64,000 bases of DNA from CAIVVT01 sp963757265 (GTDB lineage Bacteria > Acidobacteriota > Terriglobia > Bryobacterales > Bryobacteraceae): positions 372,001 to 436,000 of the forward strand of contig CAVWRA010000012.1 in the NCBI GenBank assembly GCA_963757265.1, given 5' to 3'. Shown here one piece after another: positions 18,361-27,090 of this stretch; position 1 is the stretch's first letter; each line of letters opens with the position of its first letter. The position numbers and the translations under genes were made by a program. The notes under the pieces were generated by a model. The model did not search any database. It saw only the letters and a program-made list of their open reading frames with translations, and was not told the DNA's origin.

Positions 18361-19170
18361 ATGCCAAGACCAGACCGCCTCGCGGTCGTGACCGGCGCCT
18401 CCAGCGGGTTGGGCGCGGAGTTCGCCCGCCAGTTGGCCACCCGGGGCTATCATCTGTTGCTGGTGGCGCGACGACTACAGCGGCTGGAGCAACTCCGATC
18501 CGAGCTCGAGCGCGCCCACGGCATCCGCTTCGAGCCCTGGCGCGCGGATCTGGCCGACGAACCCCAGACCGAGGAGCTGGCCCGCCGCTTGGAGACCAGT
18601 CCGCCCGTCGATGTTCTGGTCAACAACGCCGGATTCGGCACCCGCGGTTGGTTCCACTCGACCGACTATGCACGCCAGGTGGAGATGCACAAGTTGCACG
18701 TGCTGGCCACGCTGCGGCTGACTCGGGCAGTGCTGCCGGCCATGATTGCGCGCTCGAGCGGGGCCATTATCAACGTGAGCAGCGTCGGTTCTTTCTTCCG
18801 GAGCCCCGGTTCGGTCTCGTACTGTGCCACCAAGGGGTGGATGAGAGATTTCACCGAGGGCCTGCGCCTCGAACTCGACGAGCTGCATTCTCCGGTCGTG
18901 GTCCAGGCGCTGTGCCCAGGCTTCACGTACACCGAGTTCCACGACGTGCTGGGCTCGGGCCGCGACCAGGTGGCGAAGCAGCTGTGGATGCCGGCCGACT
19001 TCGTGGTTCGCGAATCGCTCCGTGCGCTGGAGTCGGGCAAGCTGATCGTGATCCCCGGCTGGCGCTACAAGCTGATCGTTGCCATCGGGACGCGCTTGCC
19101 GCTGTCGTGGCGCCTGTGGATGGAGCGTCAATCGCCCCACGCCAAGACGCGCGGTGAACGCGCCGGCTAA
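18361..19170 (+). CDS. short-chain dehydrogenase/reductase (SDR)
   Basis: About 269 residues from ATG 18361 (an upstream ATG at 18304 would add 19 unlikely residues). Rossmann motif TGASSGLG near the N-terminus, NNAG in strand 4, the catalytic serine in NVSSVGS and YCATK as the Y-x3-K pair. ARR after the second strand suggests NADP(H) preference. It belongs to the DltE/YqjQ-like group with an extended C-terminus ending in a hydrophobic segment. Substrate unknown; single gene. Confidence 0.85.
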   Translation: MPRPDRLAVVTGASSGLGAEFARQLATRGYHLLLVARRLQRLEQLRSELERAHGIRFEPWRADLADEPQTEELARRLETSPPVDVLVNNAGFGTRGWFHSTDYARQVEMHKLHVLATLRLTRAVLPAMIARSSGAIINVSSVGSFFRSPGSVSYCATKGWMRDFTEGLRLELDELHSPVVVQALCPGFTYTEFHDVLGSGRDQVAKQLWMPADFVVRESLRALESGKLIVIPGWRYKLIVAIGTRLPLSWRLWMERQSPHAKTRGERAG

Positions 19171-19317
19171 TCCGGCCGATTGGGCGCAGGCCACCGCGGG
19201 CCAGCAAAGGGGTCGTGTATCCGTGCGCTGCACGCGTGACGGCTGGGCGCAGGGCAGCCCACGGCGGTTCAACGAACGGCGGCGGATACGTTAAACTGGA
19301 GGGGTCGCCCGCCTCTT

Positions 19318-19391
19318 TCCCCGGTCGTCTAATGGCAGGACAGCGGCCTTTGGAGCCGTGAATCGTGGTTCGAATCCATGCCGGGGAGCCA
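19318..19391 (+). tRNA. tRNA-Gln (anticodon TTG)
   Basis: Complete cloverleaf. Acceptor TCCCCGG (19318-19324) pairs with CCGGGGA (19381-19387), the D-arm contains CTAATGG, the anticodon stem GCGGC/GCCGT encloses loop CTTTGGA with anticodon TTG at 19350-19352, the T-arm holds GGTTCGAATCC, and CCA is encoded at 19389-19391. It marks the boundary between ordinary chromosome and the accessory region, a typical attachment site. Confidence 0.95.
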
Positions 19392-19779
19392 ACCTTCGCC
19401 TACCCCAACTTTCAGCGCAGTTTTCGTTGACAGCCGCACGTTTTCTAGCCGCCCGTATCCCAAACATTCTCGGGGTCTTGGGTCTACCGGTCTCTCCGTT
19501 TCAAAGCGCGCATCGTTTGGGGAGCAACCCGAACCCCAGGGGTCCGCGTCGAAGGCCACCGATTTTCCTGCCAACTCTCCGTTTTCTCCGGTTGACAGGT
19601 TGCATTTGTTGACAGTCCTCCGGAGGTTGGAGCCCAACCTGGCAGCTTCGAACTCGGACGGTGCCCCAGTGACCGTCCGTTGATTCACTGAAATTGCGGT
19701 GGGGCGTGAGACGAAAAATCAACGCAGTTGGGAAACTGACTTGTCGGTACTGATTCGACACCTGATCGAAGGAAGGCGA
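19392..19779. other. non-coding segment after the tRNA
   Basis: About 390 bp of somewhat lower GC without a convincing gene. The ORFs here are translations running through or beside the tRNA. No integrase gene and no second copy of the tRNA 3' end was found in the window, so a right attachment site, if any, lies outside. Confidence 0.5.
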
Positions 19780-19823
19780 TTGACGTGGGCTGCGCTACTT
19801 CATATAGTTGAACGCACTATATG
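19780..19823 (+). promoter_or_regulatory. promoter with operator-like inverted repeat over the Gabija start
   Basis: TTGACG (19780-19785), a 17-bp spacer and TATAGT (19803-19808) form a strong sigma-70 promoter. The perfect inverted repeat CATATAGT (19801-19808) / ACTATATG (19816-19823) covers the -10 box and the ATG at 19821. Transcription would begin ~6 nt before the ATG, so the mRNA should be nearly leaderless, and a protein on the repeat would block it. Confidence 0.7.
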
Positions 19824-21761
19824 TATTTGGCGCATATTGAGGTCGAAAACTTCCGGATCTTCGGAAGCCGCGAGCAGGGCAGGTACTGCGCTGTCGATCT
19901 GGAGCCCGGCCTGAATGTTGTTGTCGGAGAGAATGACTCGGGAAAGACATGCCTGATTGATGCGATCCGGTATCTGGTCGGAACCGTGACCGATGACTTC
20001 TGGCCCATCACCGAAGAGGATTTTCATTGCGAGGCCGGCGTCCGAACGACGCATCTGAGGATCACCGGCGAGTTTCGCGGCCTCGATACCGTAGAATGCG
20101 GTGCCCTCCTTGAGTATCTGAGCGCTACAAAAGCGGCTGAGGGTAACGAGTTCTTCCTGAAGATGTGGATGGACGCCACGCTTAGCGACAATGCTGCCCT
20201 GCCAGCCCGCCGCAGCCGGGTGCAGTGCGAGTTTCGGGCAGGTACCGACGAGGAAGGCAAGGAGTTTCGTGGAGTGTCGAGGCAGCTGCTTCGAGCGACA
20301 TACTTGAAACCCTTGCGGGATGCGATCGCTGAACTGACGGCCAAAAGGGGCTCACGGCTGTCCCGCGTGCTGCGCGCCTATCCCCAGATCGAGGGTCATG
20401 AGAAGGCCGATTGGAAAGCCGACAACCCCGACACGACGCCCGCAACACTTGTAGGGATCATGCGAAAGACGGAGCACACCCTTCGGACAACCGACGTCGT
20501 GCAAAGCGCCGAGAAGGATCTCAACAACAAATACCTCGCGCCCCTGAGCCTCAAGGATAGCCTCATCGAGAGCAGCATCCGGTTTCGGGCGCATGATCTT
20601 CAACAGATCCTTGAACGCATGGAGTTGTCCATTGCCGGCGCTGACGGGCCGATGACCAGGGGCCTCGGCGTCCACAATATCCTCTTCATCGCCGCCGAAC
20701 TGCTCGCACTTGGCCCCGGAACGGAACCGGATCTCCCGCTCGTCCTGATCGAGGAACCAGAAGCACACCTCCATCCACAGCTACAACTGCGGCTCGTCGA
20801 ATACATCCGCTCGCAGTCAAAGACAGAGCCGTCCTCCCCCGCCACGCAGATCCAGGCGGTTCTGACGACCCACAGTCCGAACCTAGCGTCGAAGGTCGGC
20901 CTCAACAGCATCGTTTTCATGAACAAGGGCCGCGCGTACCGCATGGGCCCGGCACACACAAAGCTCGCAGCGTCGGACTACGCGTTCCTGGAGCGTTTCC
21001 TCGATGTCACCAAGGCCAATCTGCTTTTCGCATCAGGTGTCCTCGTTGTGGAAGGCGACGCCGAGGCCCTCCTTCTGCCGGCCATTGCGGAAAAACTCAA
21101 AAGGCCGCTGACAGAATATGGCGTCTCCATCGTCAATGTCGGACACATAGGGCTGTTCCGATATTCCCGGATCTTCCAGCGCGCCGACGCCGAAGTCATT
21201 CCGGTTAAGGTGGCGTGCTTGGCTGATCGCGACATCCCGCCGAAAGAGGCAAAGCCGTTACTCCCCGCTGGGCGCAAGACGGAGGACATGTACACGAAGG
21301 AGCAGATCGAGAAGAAGGTTGCCGCCCTCAAGAACAACGATGGCGGCTCGGTACAAACTTTCGTGTCGCCCACCTGGACGCTCGAATATGACTTGGCGCG
21401 TACCCCCCTTGCGCCGCACATCCACGGCGCGATCAATCTGGCCGAGGAAGCCAAGCAGAAAGGATCCCCGCCCAACGAGAAGGACAGGACCGACATCCTT
21501 AAGAAGGCCTCGGCCCAACATGATGCGTGGGTGGCTGAAGGAAAGTCCGTCGATGAAATCGCCTGTCTCATTTACGAGCCGCTCCTCAACCGCCGGGCCT
21601 CCAAATCCGAAACCGCCCAGTGCCTCGCCCAGATCCTCCCATCGGTCGCGGGGCCCGACGTTGGCGCAAGCCTCCCTCAGTATCTCGTGGACGCTATCAA
21701 GTTCGTGACCGGCGGCGAGACCGGCCAAGCAGCCCCTGCGGCACCAGCCGCCGGAATCTGA
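19821..21761 (+). CDS. gajA: Gabija-like GajA: OLD-family ATPase/TOPRIM nuclease
   Basis: 646 residues. Walker A is GENDSGKT (36-43) and Walker B LVLIEEPEAHLHP (307-319), followed by TTHSP (H-loop, ~349). The TOPRIM domain has E411 in VVEGDAEALLLP and the D469-x-D471 pair in LADRDIP. This is the OLD (overcoming lysogenization defect) architecture. In Gabija, GajA is a sequence-specific nicking nuclease inhibited by nucleotides and released when phage depletes them. A UvrD-like helicase gene starts 4 bp after the stop, the defining Gabija pairing. It is somewhat longer than the Bacillus GajA (~580 aa), with an extra C-terminal segment after the TOPRIM core. Confidence 0.82.
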   Translation: MYLAHIEVENFRIFGSREQGRYCAVDLEPGLNVVVGENDSGKTCLIDAIRYLVGTVTDDFWPITEEDFHCEAGVRTTHLRITGEFRGLDTVECGALLEYLSATKAAEGNEFFLKMWMDATLSDNAALPARRSRVQCEFRAGTDEEGKEFRGVSRQLLRATYLKPLRDAIAELTAKRGSRLSRVLRAYPQIEGHEKADWKADNPDTTPATLVGIMRKTEHTLRTTDVVQSAEKDLNNKYLAPLSLKDSLIESSIRFRAHDLQQILERMELSIAGADGPMTRGLGVHNILFIAAELLALGPGTEPDLPLVLIEEPEAHLHPQLQLRLVEYIRSQSKTEPSSPATQIQAVLTTHSPNLASKVGLNSIVFMNKGRAYRMGPAHTKLAASDYAFLERFLDVTKANLLFASGVLVVEGDAEALLLPAIAEKLKRPLTEYGVSIVNVGHIGLFRYSRIFQRADAEVIPVKVACLADRDIPPKEAKPLLPAGRKTEDMYTKEQIEKKVAALKNNDGGSVQTFVSPTWTLEYDLARTPLAPHIHGAINLAEEAKQKGSPPNEKDRTDILKKASAQHDAWVAEGKSVDEIACLIYEPLLNRRASKSETAQCLAQILPSVAGPDVGASLPQYLVDAIKFVTGGETGQAAPAAPAAGI

Positions 21762-21765
21762 CGAT

Positions 21766-23730
21766 ATGACCGCACCCCGCATCACTGACCCGGACATAAG
21801 TGCCATTGAAGCGCTCTTCGGATTGTCATTCGATGACGAGCGCCGTGCGATACTGCGCTGCACGCAGACGAAGGACATTCGCGCGTGCCCCGGCAGCGGC
21901 AAGACCACTCTCCTTGTTGCAAAACTCGCGCTCCTCACCGCACGCTGGAATGACGGGCATTGCGGCATCTGCGTCATGTCGCACACGAACGTCGCCCGGC
22001 GCGAGATCCAGAAACGTTTCTCCAAGGCTCCGAGCCTCCAGAGCCTGAACGCGTATCCTCATTTCGTGGGAACTATGCAGTCGTTCGTGAACACATTCCT
22101 GGGCATCCCTGGAGCCATCGCGAAATTCGGAGCCCGTCCCTCGGTTCTCGATGACGAGCGGTACACATTTGAGGCGAAGCGGGAGTTGTACAGAGGCCTG
22201 GGAACCAAGTACAAGGGCGCGGCCTACGCGCTCGGCAAGAGCCAGGGTGCGACATGTGCTGCGGAGTATGCCGAGGTGTTTGCCCAAATCGAGTACAGAA
22301 ACCGCCACTTGGCGCTGGGCTGGGAGGGCAAGCCTCTGCCTCTCAAGGAATCCGCCAAGACATACCCCGCGATATGCGAGTTCAAGGAGGCCCTCTCAAA
22401 GCGCGGCTACTTCCGCTATCGTGATATGGATGCTCTCGGCGCCTGGTATCTCCATGAATTCAATGAGATAGCAGGTTTCTTGAGGCAAAGGTTCCCGTTT
22501 GTCTTCATCGACGAAGCGCAGGACAGCATTCCCGAGGAGTCCGATGTCATAACAGGCATCTTCCAATACGGCAGTGTCGTCCAACGGTTCGGCGATGACC
22601 GCCAAGCGATATTCCGGGATCCGATAACACAGGGGGCAACGACGGAGACTCGCTTCCCGTCGCAGCAGGTGCTCCCGATGCGCCGCTCTCACCGCCTCAG
22701 CCAATCGATCGCCGGGCTGGTGAAACACGTATGCTGTGACGAGCCCGAGGAGATGAACGGGAACCCGGATACGCCTAACTGCCGCCACACGGTACTGCTC
22801 TTCCCGAAAGAGCGGGTCGGAGACGTGCTCCCGGCCTACGCAACGATCGTGGCGGAGGAGGTTGGCGTCGGGCTTCCGGCGTCTGACGTCCGGGCAGTCG
22901 GAGCAACCTCCGCACGCCGAGCAGAGGAGAAGAAGTTCCCGAGCGCGATCGGCGATTACTGGCCACCGTTTATTCTCCCCACACGCCTGGGAAACGGCCG
23001 GCTCCTCTCGTTCCACCATTGCCTCACCCGCGCCGGCTCTTCCCTTTGCACATCGCACTCGGCCGCAGACGCCAGAGACTTCCTCCTGGAGGGAATGGCC
23101 CGCGTCCTAAACCTTCAAGGGGAACTCTTTGAGGATCGCCCGTATAAGGGAGGCTCTGTCGTTCGCGCAGTTCGCGAAGCCAGCGCGTGCAAAGCTTCCG
23201 CGCTCGACAGCTTCCTTGGCGGTCTCTGCTTCGAGTTATTGAAACACCCAGACCATACAGACGAAGAAGCCTGCAAAAGGGAATTTCTCAATCTCCTATC
23301 CGTGCTTCACGTTGGAGCCTGGAACGAAGGTGTCTCCGGGTTTATGGAGTCAACTGCTGTAGCACCCGCGGCTGATCAAAACGCTGTCGGCCCCAGCGCT
23401 GACGACATATTCCACTACACGGTCAACGCAGGCGACATGGCAATTCAGGTCGGTACGATCCACTCCGTCAAGGGCGAGACGGTAAAGGCGATGCTCGTCC
23501 TCGAGACCTTCATCTACACGCACGATCTGAAAGACCTTATCACGGTCGGGTACCTGAAGGGTTGTCGTCCTAAGAAATATGGCGTTCGCCTGGCGAACCA
23601 CGTTAAGCGAGTATTCGTTGCGATGAGCCGCCCAACACACCTGCTTTGTCTTGCGATAGCCAGTAATCATGTCGATGTTGAGTGTCGGAAAGCCATGGAG
23701 AGCATCGGCTGGCGAATACTTGAAATGTAG
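21766..23730 (+). CDS. gajB: Gabija-like GajB: UvrD/PcrA-like superfamily 1 helicase
   Basis: 654 residues. Walker A is CPGSGKT (41-47), motif Ia TNVARREIQKRF, motif II FIDEAQD (247-253), then a motif III-like region (QRFGDDRQAIF). Motif V (GTIHSVKGETVKAMLVLETF) and motif VI (RVFVAMSRPTHLLCLA) are near the C-terminus. It is longer than the Bacillus GajB (~490 aa), mainly between motifs III and V. It follows gajA by 4 bp in the same operon. In Gabija the helicase is thought to sense DNA ends or termini and form a complex with GajA. A generic UvrD repair helicase is less likely given the pairing. Confidence 0.82.
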   Translation: MTAPRITDPDISAIEALFGLSFDDERRAILRCTQTKDIRACPGSGKTTLLVAKLALLTARWNDGHCGICVMSHTNVARREIQKRFSKAPSLQSLNAYPHFVGTMQSFVNTFLGIPGAIAKFGARPSVLDDERYTFEAKRELYRGLGTKYKGAAYALGKSQGATCAAEYAEVFAQIEYRNRHLALGWEGKPLPLKESAKTYPAICEFKEALSKRGYFRYRDMDALGAWYLHEFNEIAGFLRQRFPFVFIDEAQDSIPEESDVITGIFQYGSVVQRFGDDRQAIFRDPITQGATTETRFPSQQVLPMRRSHRLSQSIAGLVKHVCCDEPEEMNGNPDTPNCRHTVLLFPKERVGDVLPAYATIVAEEVGVGLPASDVRAVGATSARRAEEKKFPSAIGDYWPPFILPTRLGNGRLLSFHHCLTRAGSSLCTSHSAADARDFLLEGMARVLNLQGELFEDRPYKGGSVVRAVREASACKASALDSFLGGLCFELLKHPDHTDEEACKREFLNLLSVLHVGAWNEGVSGFMESTAVAPAADQNAVGPSADDIFHYTVNAGDMAIQVGTIHSVKGETVKAMLVLETFIYTHDLKDLITVGYLKGCRPKKYGVRLANHVKRVFVAMSRPTHLLCLAIASNHVDVECRKAMESIGWRILEM

Positions 23731-23955
23731 CTCCACACGCGTCCGTGGATTCTTAGCAATTGCTGCCCTTTGGGCGCAGTGCACTGAACTGCATTTCCAT
23801 GCGCAGATTAGGAACGATGAACGCGCTTCTGTTCGGGGAGCAGGGTAGGTAGTCCACCTGGCGAAATGCGCTCTTGAAGTCGGTTGACGGCAGGGGCGAA
23901 AGATCGTCTCTTCGCCACCCAATCGATGGCCGGCCTTTCCAAATTCGAACCTCCG

Positions 23956-24097
23956 CGAGTATAGATAAGTAGGGGCGCACGCGCGTCCCGATCACCAGAC
24001 AGCGGGCGTGCCGAAACGCGGGACTCGTTGTGGGTGCCGGAACTCCGATTCGGGCAACCACAGGACCGCAGAGGCGCCCGCTTCCCTTCCCGCACCC
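23956..24097. repeat. conserved non-coding element, copy 1
   Basis: Begins with a 21-bp block (23956-23976; core TATAGATAAGTAGGGGC) identical to one at 42443-42463. Further along both copies share GGGACTC (24020-24026 here) and a pyrimidine tract of four CCC runs (24077-24097) that can form a G-quadruplex on the minus strand. It lies in the gap after gajB, just before a small gene. No reading frame explains it. The rest of 23731-23955 shows nothing recognisable. Confidence 0.6.
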
Positions 24098-24137
24098 ACT
24101 CTCTGCATCCGGCGCCGACCCGCGGGAAGAGGCGTCG

Positions 24138-24308
24138 ATGCGAGTCGAAGATCCAATCACAGAAGAAGCTGTGCGCGATGTGGCGATGTTGCTCGCCCTC
24201 GCATACGAACGCCACGCGGCCACCCTGCCGGCGCGGTTGGAAATCGCCGCGGACTCGAACGCGGATCCAGTTGATAAGTCAGGCACTTCGAGCCGTCATG
24301 GTCAGTAG
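24138..24308 (+). CDS. small protein of the recombinase module, function unknown
   Basis: 56 residues from ATG 24138, preceded by GGAAGAGG. The sequence (EEAVRDVAMLLALAYERHAA) is helical and acidic. Small proteins of this sort commonly precede a DUF2924 gene and a large serine recombinase, as here (DUF2924 starts 20 bp after the stop). Role unknown. Confidence 0.5.
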   Translation: MRVEDPITEEAVRDVAMLLALAYERHAATLPARLEIAADSNADPVDKSGTSSRHGQ

Positions 24309-24328
24309 TTGACGGACGGAGAAGACGC

Positions 24329-24853
24329 ATGCCCGAAACACGAAAAGAAAATCGAGACGTCGATGTAGGCCAGCTTGTCGGGATGGACACGCACGGACTG
24401 CTGGAGATCCACCGCGAGTTGTTCGGAGAAGAGCGAGCGGTCGCCAACGCAGGCCACCTGCGCCGGAAGATCGCCTGGCACGTGCAGGCGCGGAAAGAGG
24501 GCGGATTGCCGGACTCCGCGCGGCAGTATGCGCTGTCCATCGCTCGCGGCGCGGCGCTGCGAGTCCAGATTGGCGATAATGCCGTGCGCCGGAAGAGGGC
24601 GATCCCGCTCGATCGCACGAAGACGACTGCGGTTGCGTCGGAGCACGACTCGCGACTGCCGCTGCCGGGGAGCCTGCTCATGAAGGACTACAAAGGCAGG
24701 ACCATCCTCGTGCGAGTGCTCGATCACGGATTCGAATACGACGGCCGCAGGTTCACATCGCTCAGTGCCATCGCGCAGGACATCACCGGCACCAAGTGGA
24801 ATGGCTGGACGTTCTTTGGGATTGCGAAGAGGGAGGACCGCCTTGCCAGTTGA
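24329..24853 (+). CDS. DUF2924 domain protein
   Basis: 174 residues. The family pattern is clear: an N-terminal helical part with LRRKIAWHVQARKEGGLP, then LPLPGSLLMKDYKGRTILVRVLDHGFEYDGR, then the hallmark SLSAIAQDITGTKWNGWTFF. DUF2924 proteins are almost always encoded beside a large serine recombinase in phages and islands, and are suspected to be recombinase accessory or directionality factors (not proven). Its 3' end overlaps the likely start of the recombinase by 11 bp. Confidence 0.85.
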   Translation: MPETRKENRDVDVGQLVGMDTHGLLEIHRELFGEERAVANAGHLRRKIAWHVQARKEGGLPDSARQYALSIARGAALRVQIGDNAVRRKRAIPLDRTKTTAVASEHDSRLPLPGSLLMKDYKGRTILVRVLDHGFEYDGRRFTSLSAIAQDITGTKWNGWTFFGIAKREDRLAS

Positions 24854-26436
24854 GAGTCGCGGGAGAGAGGCGCGCGGAGCGGCCGTGACCTGTACGGCGG
24901 TGCGCTGCGCGATTTATACGAGGAAGTCTACCGAGGAAGGGCTGGAGCAGCCCTTCAACACGCTCGATGCGCAGCGGGAAGCGGCCGAGGCGTTCATCGC
25001 GAGTCAACGTCACGAAGGCTGGACGGCGTTGCCGCAGAAGTACGATGACGGTGGCTACACCGGCGCCAACATGGACCGGCCAGCGCTGAAGCGACTGCTC
25101 GCCGACATTGAAGCCGGCACGGTGAATTGTGTCGTGGTGTACAAGGTTGACCGGCTGACACGGTCCTTGCTCGACTTCGCGCGGATCATGGAGGTGCTGG
25201 ATCAGCGGGGCGCGACGTTCGTGTCGGTCACCCAGCAGTTCAACACAACGGCGTCACTGGGCCGACTGACCCTCAACATCCTGCTCTCCTTTGCCCAGTT
25301 CGAGCGCGAGATGATCTCGGAGCGCACGCGCGATAAGATGCGGGCGGCGCGCCGCAAAGGCAAGTTTGTCGGTGGCAATCTGATCCTCGGCTACGATGTG
25401 GCGGCGCAAGGCGGCGTGCTCGTCGTCAACGAAGCGGAAGCCCGGCGCGTGCGCGAGATCTTCCAGTTGTACCTGGACTACGGCGCGCTGATCCCGGTGG
25501 TCCAAGAACTCGACCGGCGCGGATGGACGCTCAAGGCCTGGACGACGCGCGAGGGGCGCGCGACCGGCGGCAGTGTGTTCACGAAGACGAAGCTGCACAA
25601 TTTGCTGACCAACGTCGGCTACACCGGCAAGGTCGAACTTCGATGGCCACATCTATGAGGGCGAGCACGGCCGGATCGTTGAGGATGCCACCTTCGTCCG
25701 CGTTCAGGAACTGCTGAAGCGGAACGGCCGGCGCGGCGGGCGCAACCTGCGCAACAAGTACGTGGCGTTACTCAAAGGCCTGGTCCGGTGTGCTTCCTGC
25801 GACGCGGGGATGATCCACACGTACACGAAGAAGGACAATCGGCTGTACCGCTACTACGTCTGCGTGAAGGCGCACCAGCGTGGCTGGAACAACTGTCCTA
25901 CGCGATCTGTGTCGGCGCCGGCGCTCGAAAGTGCCGTGGTCGAGCAGATTCGCTGGATCGGCCGCAATCCAACCATGCTCGGTGAGGTCATGCGCCAACT
26001 CGTGGAGCGGACCAATGCCAAGTCGTTTGAACTTGCGCGAGAGAAGGAACTGGTTGGAAGCGCTTTGGAGAAGCTGTCACGGGAGATGAGCGGCCTGGCC
26101 AGGACGGTCGGTTCGCCCGGACCCGAAGCCAAGGCCGCGACGGATCGCCTCGCAGAGATCCATCAGCGCGCCGCGGAACTCGAGGGGCAGCTCGCTGAGT
26201 TGCAACAAGCGGAAGCAGCCGCCGATTTGCAGGGAGTCAACGCGGATGACCTGCAGCGGGCCTTGGCGCAGTTCAGCCCTTTGTGGGAGCAGATGACGAC
26301 GTGGGAGCAGGAGAAGCTAATCCACGCACTGGTCGAGGAAGTCCGCTATGACGGCGCTGCCGGTGTAGTCACACTTGGCTTTCGTTCGACCGGCATCAAG
26401 GAGCTCTGTCAACATGACGCAGGACAGCCCGCTTAA
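24843..26436 (+). pseudogene. large serine recombinase, frameshifted
   Basis: The likely start is TTG 24843, overlapping the DUF2924 stop. The N-terminal resolvase domain has YTRKS with nucleophile S29, then VVYKVDRLTRSLLDF and a FAQFEREMISERT block. The recombinase domain follows (GYDVAAQGGVLVVNEAEA). Near 25638 the frame breaks: one extra base (the C before TTCGATGGC) shifts reading, and the protein resumes in the next frame as FDGHIYEGEHGRIV, then a zinc ribbon (CASCDAGM, later NNCPT), a coiled coil and the C-terminus at 26436. Removing one base restores a full-length ~530-residue enzyme. Either the recombinase is dead or this is an assembly error. Confidence 0.8.
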
Positions 26437-26839
26437 CATCCAGTTCGCATTTCGGCCCAAGCGCCGCGCGGCGGGACGGCCGCCCCAGGAAAACAACGTC
26501 GCCGCACCCGTAAACCCACCGCCGCCTGGACGCGCCCCTCGAATCAGCCAGGTGCTAGCGCTGGCGATCCAGTTTCAGGAGATGCTGAGACTGGGCGAGG
26601 CCCGGGACTGTGCCGATCTGGCTCGGCTTGGAGCTTTGACGCGTGAGCGGATCAGCCAGATCATGAAATTCAATTGGCTGGCCTCGGACCTCCAGTTGGA
26701 GATTCTCTACCTGAACCAGGCGCCGGGCGAGCGGTTCCCGGTTTCCGAGGTTGCAGTGCGGCGGATCGCGCAGCGTCTATCCTGGACGGAGCAGCGCGCT
26801 CTGTGGCGTAAGCTGAAGAACGATAAGGCATTAGCGTAA
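26414..26839 (+). CDS. small helix-turn-helix protein of the recombinase module
   Basis: 141 residues from ATG 26414, overlapping the recombinase 3' end by 23 bp. A basic, proline-rich N-terminus is followed by a helix-turn-helix (ARDCADLARLGALTRERISQIMKF), and then RERFPVSEVAVRRIAQRLSW-like helices. This type regularly follows serine recombinases with DUF2924 and probably binds DNA as an accessory or regulatory factor. A longer frame from 26375 is not needed. Confidence 0.65.
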   Translation: MTQDSPLNIQFAFRPKRRAAGRPPQENNVAAPVNPPPPGRAPRISQVLALAIQFQEMLRLGEARDCADLARLGALTRERISQIMKFNWLASDLQLEILYLNQAPGERFPVSEVAVRRIAQRLSWTEQRALWRKLKNDKALA

Positions 26840-27090
26840 GCTTTGATTTCCACACAATCCCCACAGCCTGAGTCTGTCAAGGCCTCAATTGCCCGCGTTT
26901 TCAAGCGGATACGTTGTGAGATTATTCGCCATGTATTCGCTGTGTTATGATCCGGACAGCCAGATCCTAAATCAAATCGTCACATTGGGCTCTGATGCCA
27001 GGTTCCCCTTGGCGGAATCGTGAGGGGAGTCCTATAGCTGGCCGCCGAAAAGTATCGCATTGAGCCCTCAATCAGAAGGGAACGTGTGCC
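26840..27090. other. intergenic, probable promoter of the unknown module
   Basis: 250 bp, more AT-rich than its surroundings between 26900 and 26985. TATGAT at ~26945 could be a -10 box, but no good -35 is visible. Nothing else recognised. Confidence 0.35.

Noticed and set aside
19329..19688. Minus-strand ORF reading GMDSNHDSRLQRPLSCH at its end
   Set aside because: It is the antisense translation of the tRNA-Gln, a well-known artefact.
19821..23730. RecF/UvrD-type general repair genes
   Set aside because: The TOPRIM motif after an OLD-type ATPase and the fixed pairing with a UvrD-like helicase indicate Gabija, not repair.
23753..24286. Minus-strand ORF of 177 codons after the helicase gene
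   Set aside because: Arginine/serine-rich composition, overlaps the repeated element and the better-supported small gene at 24138; no family features.
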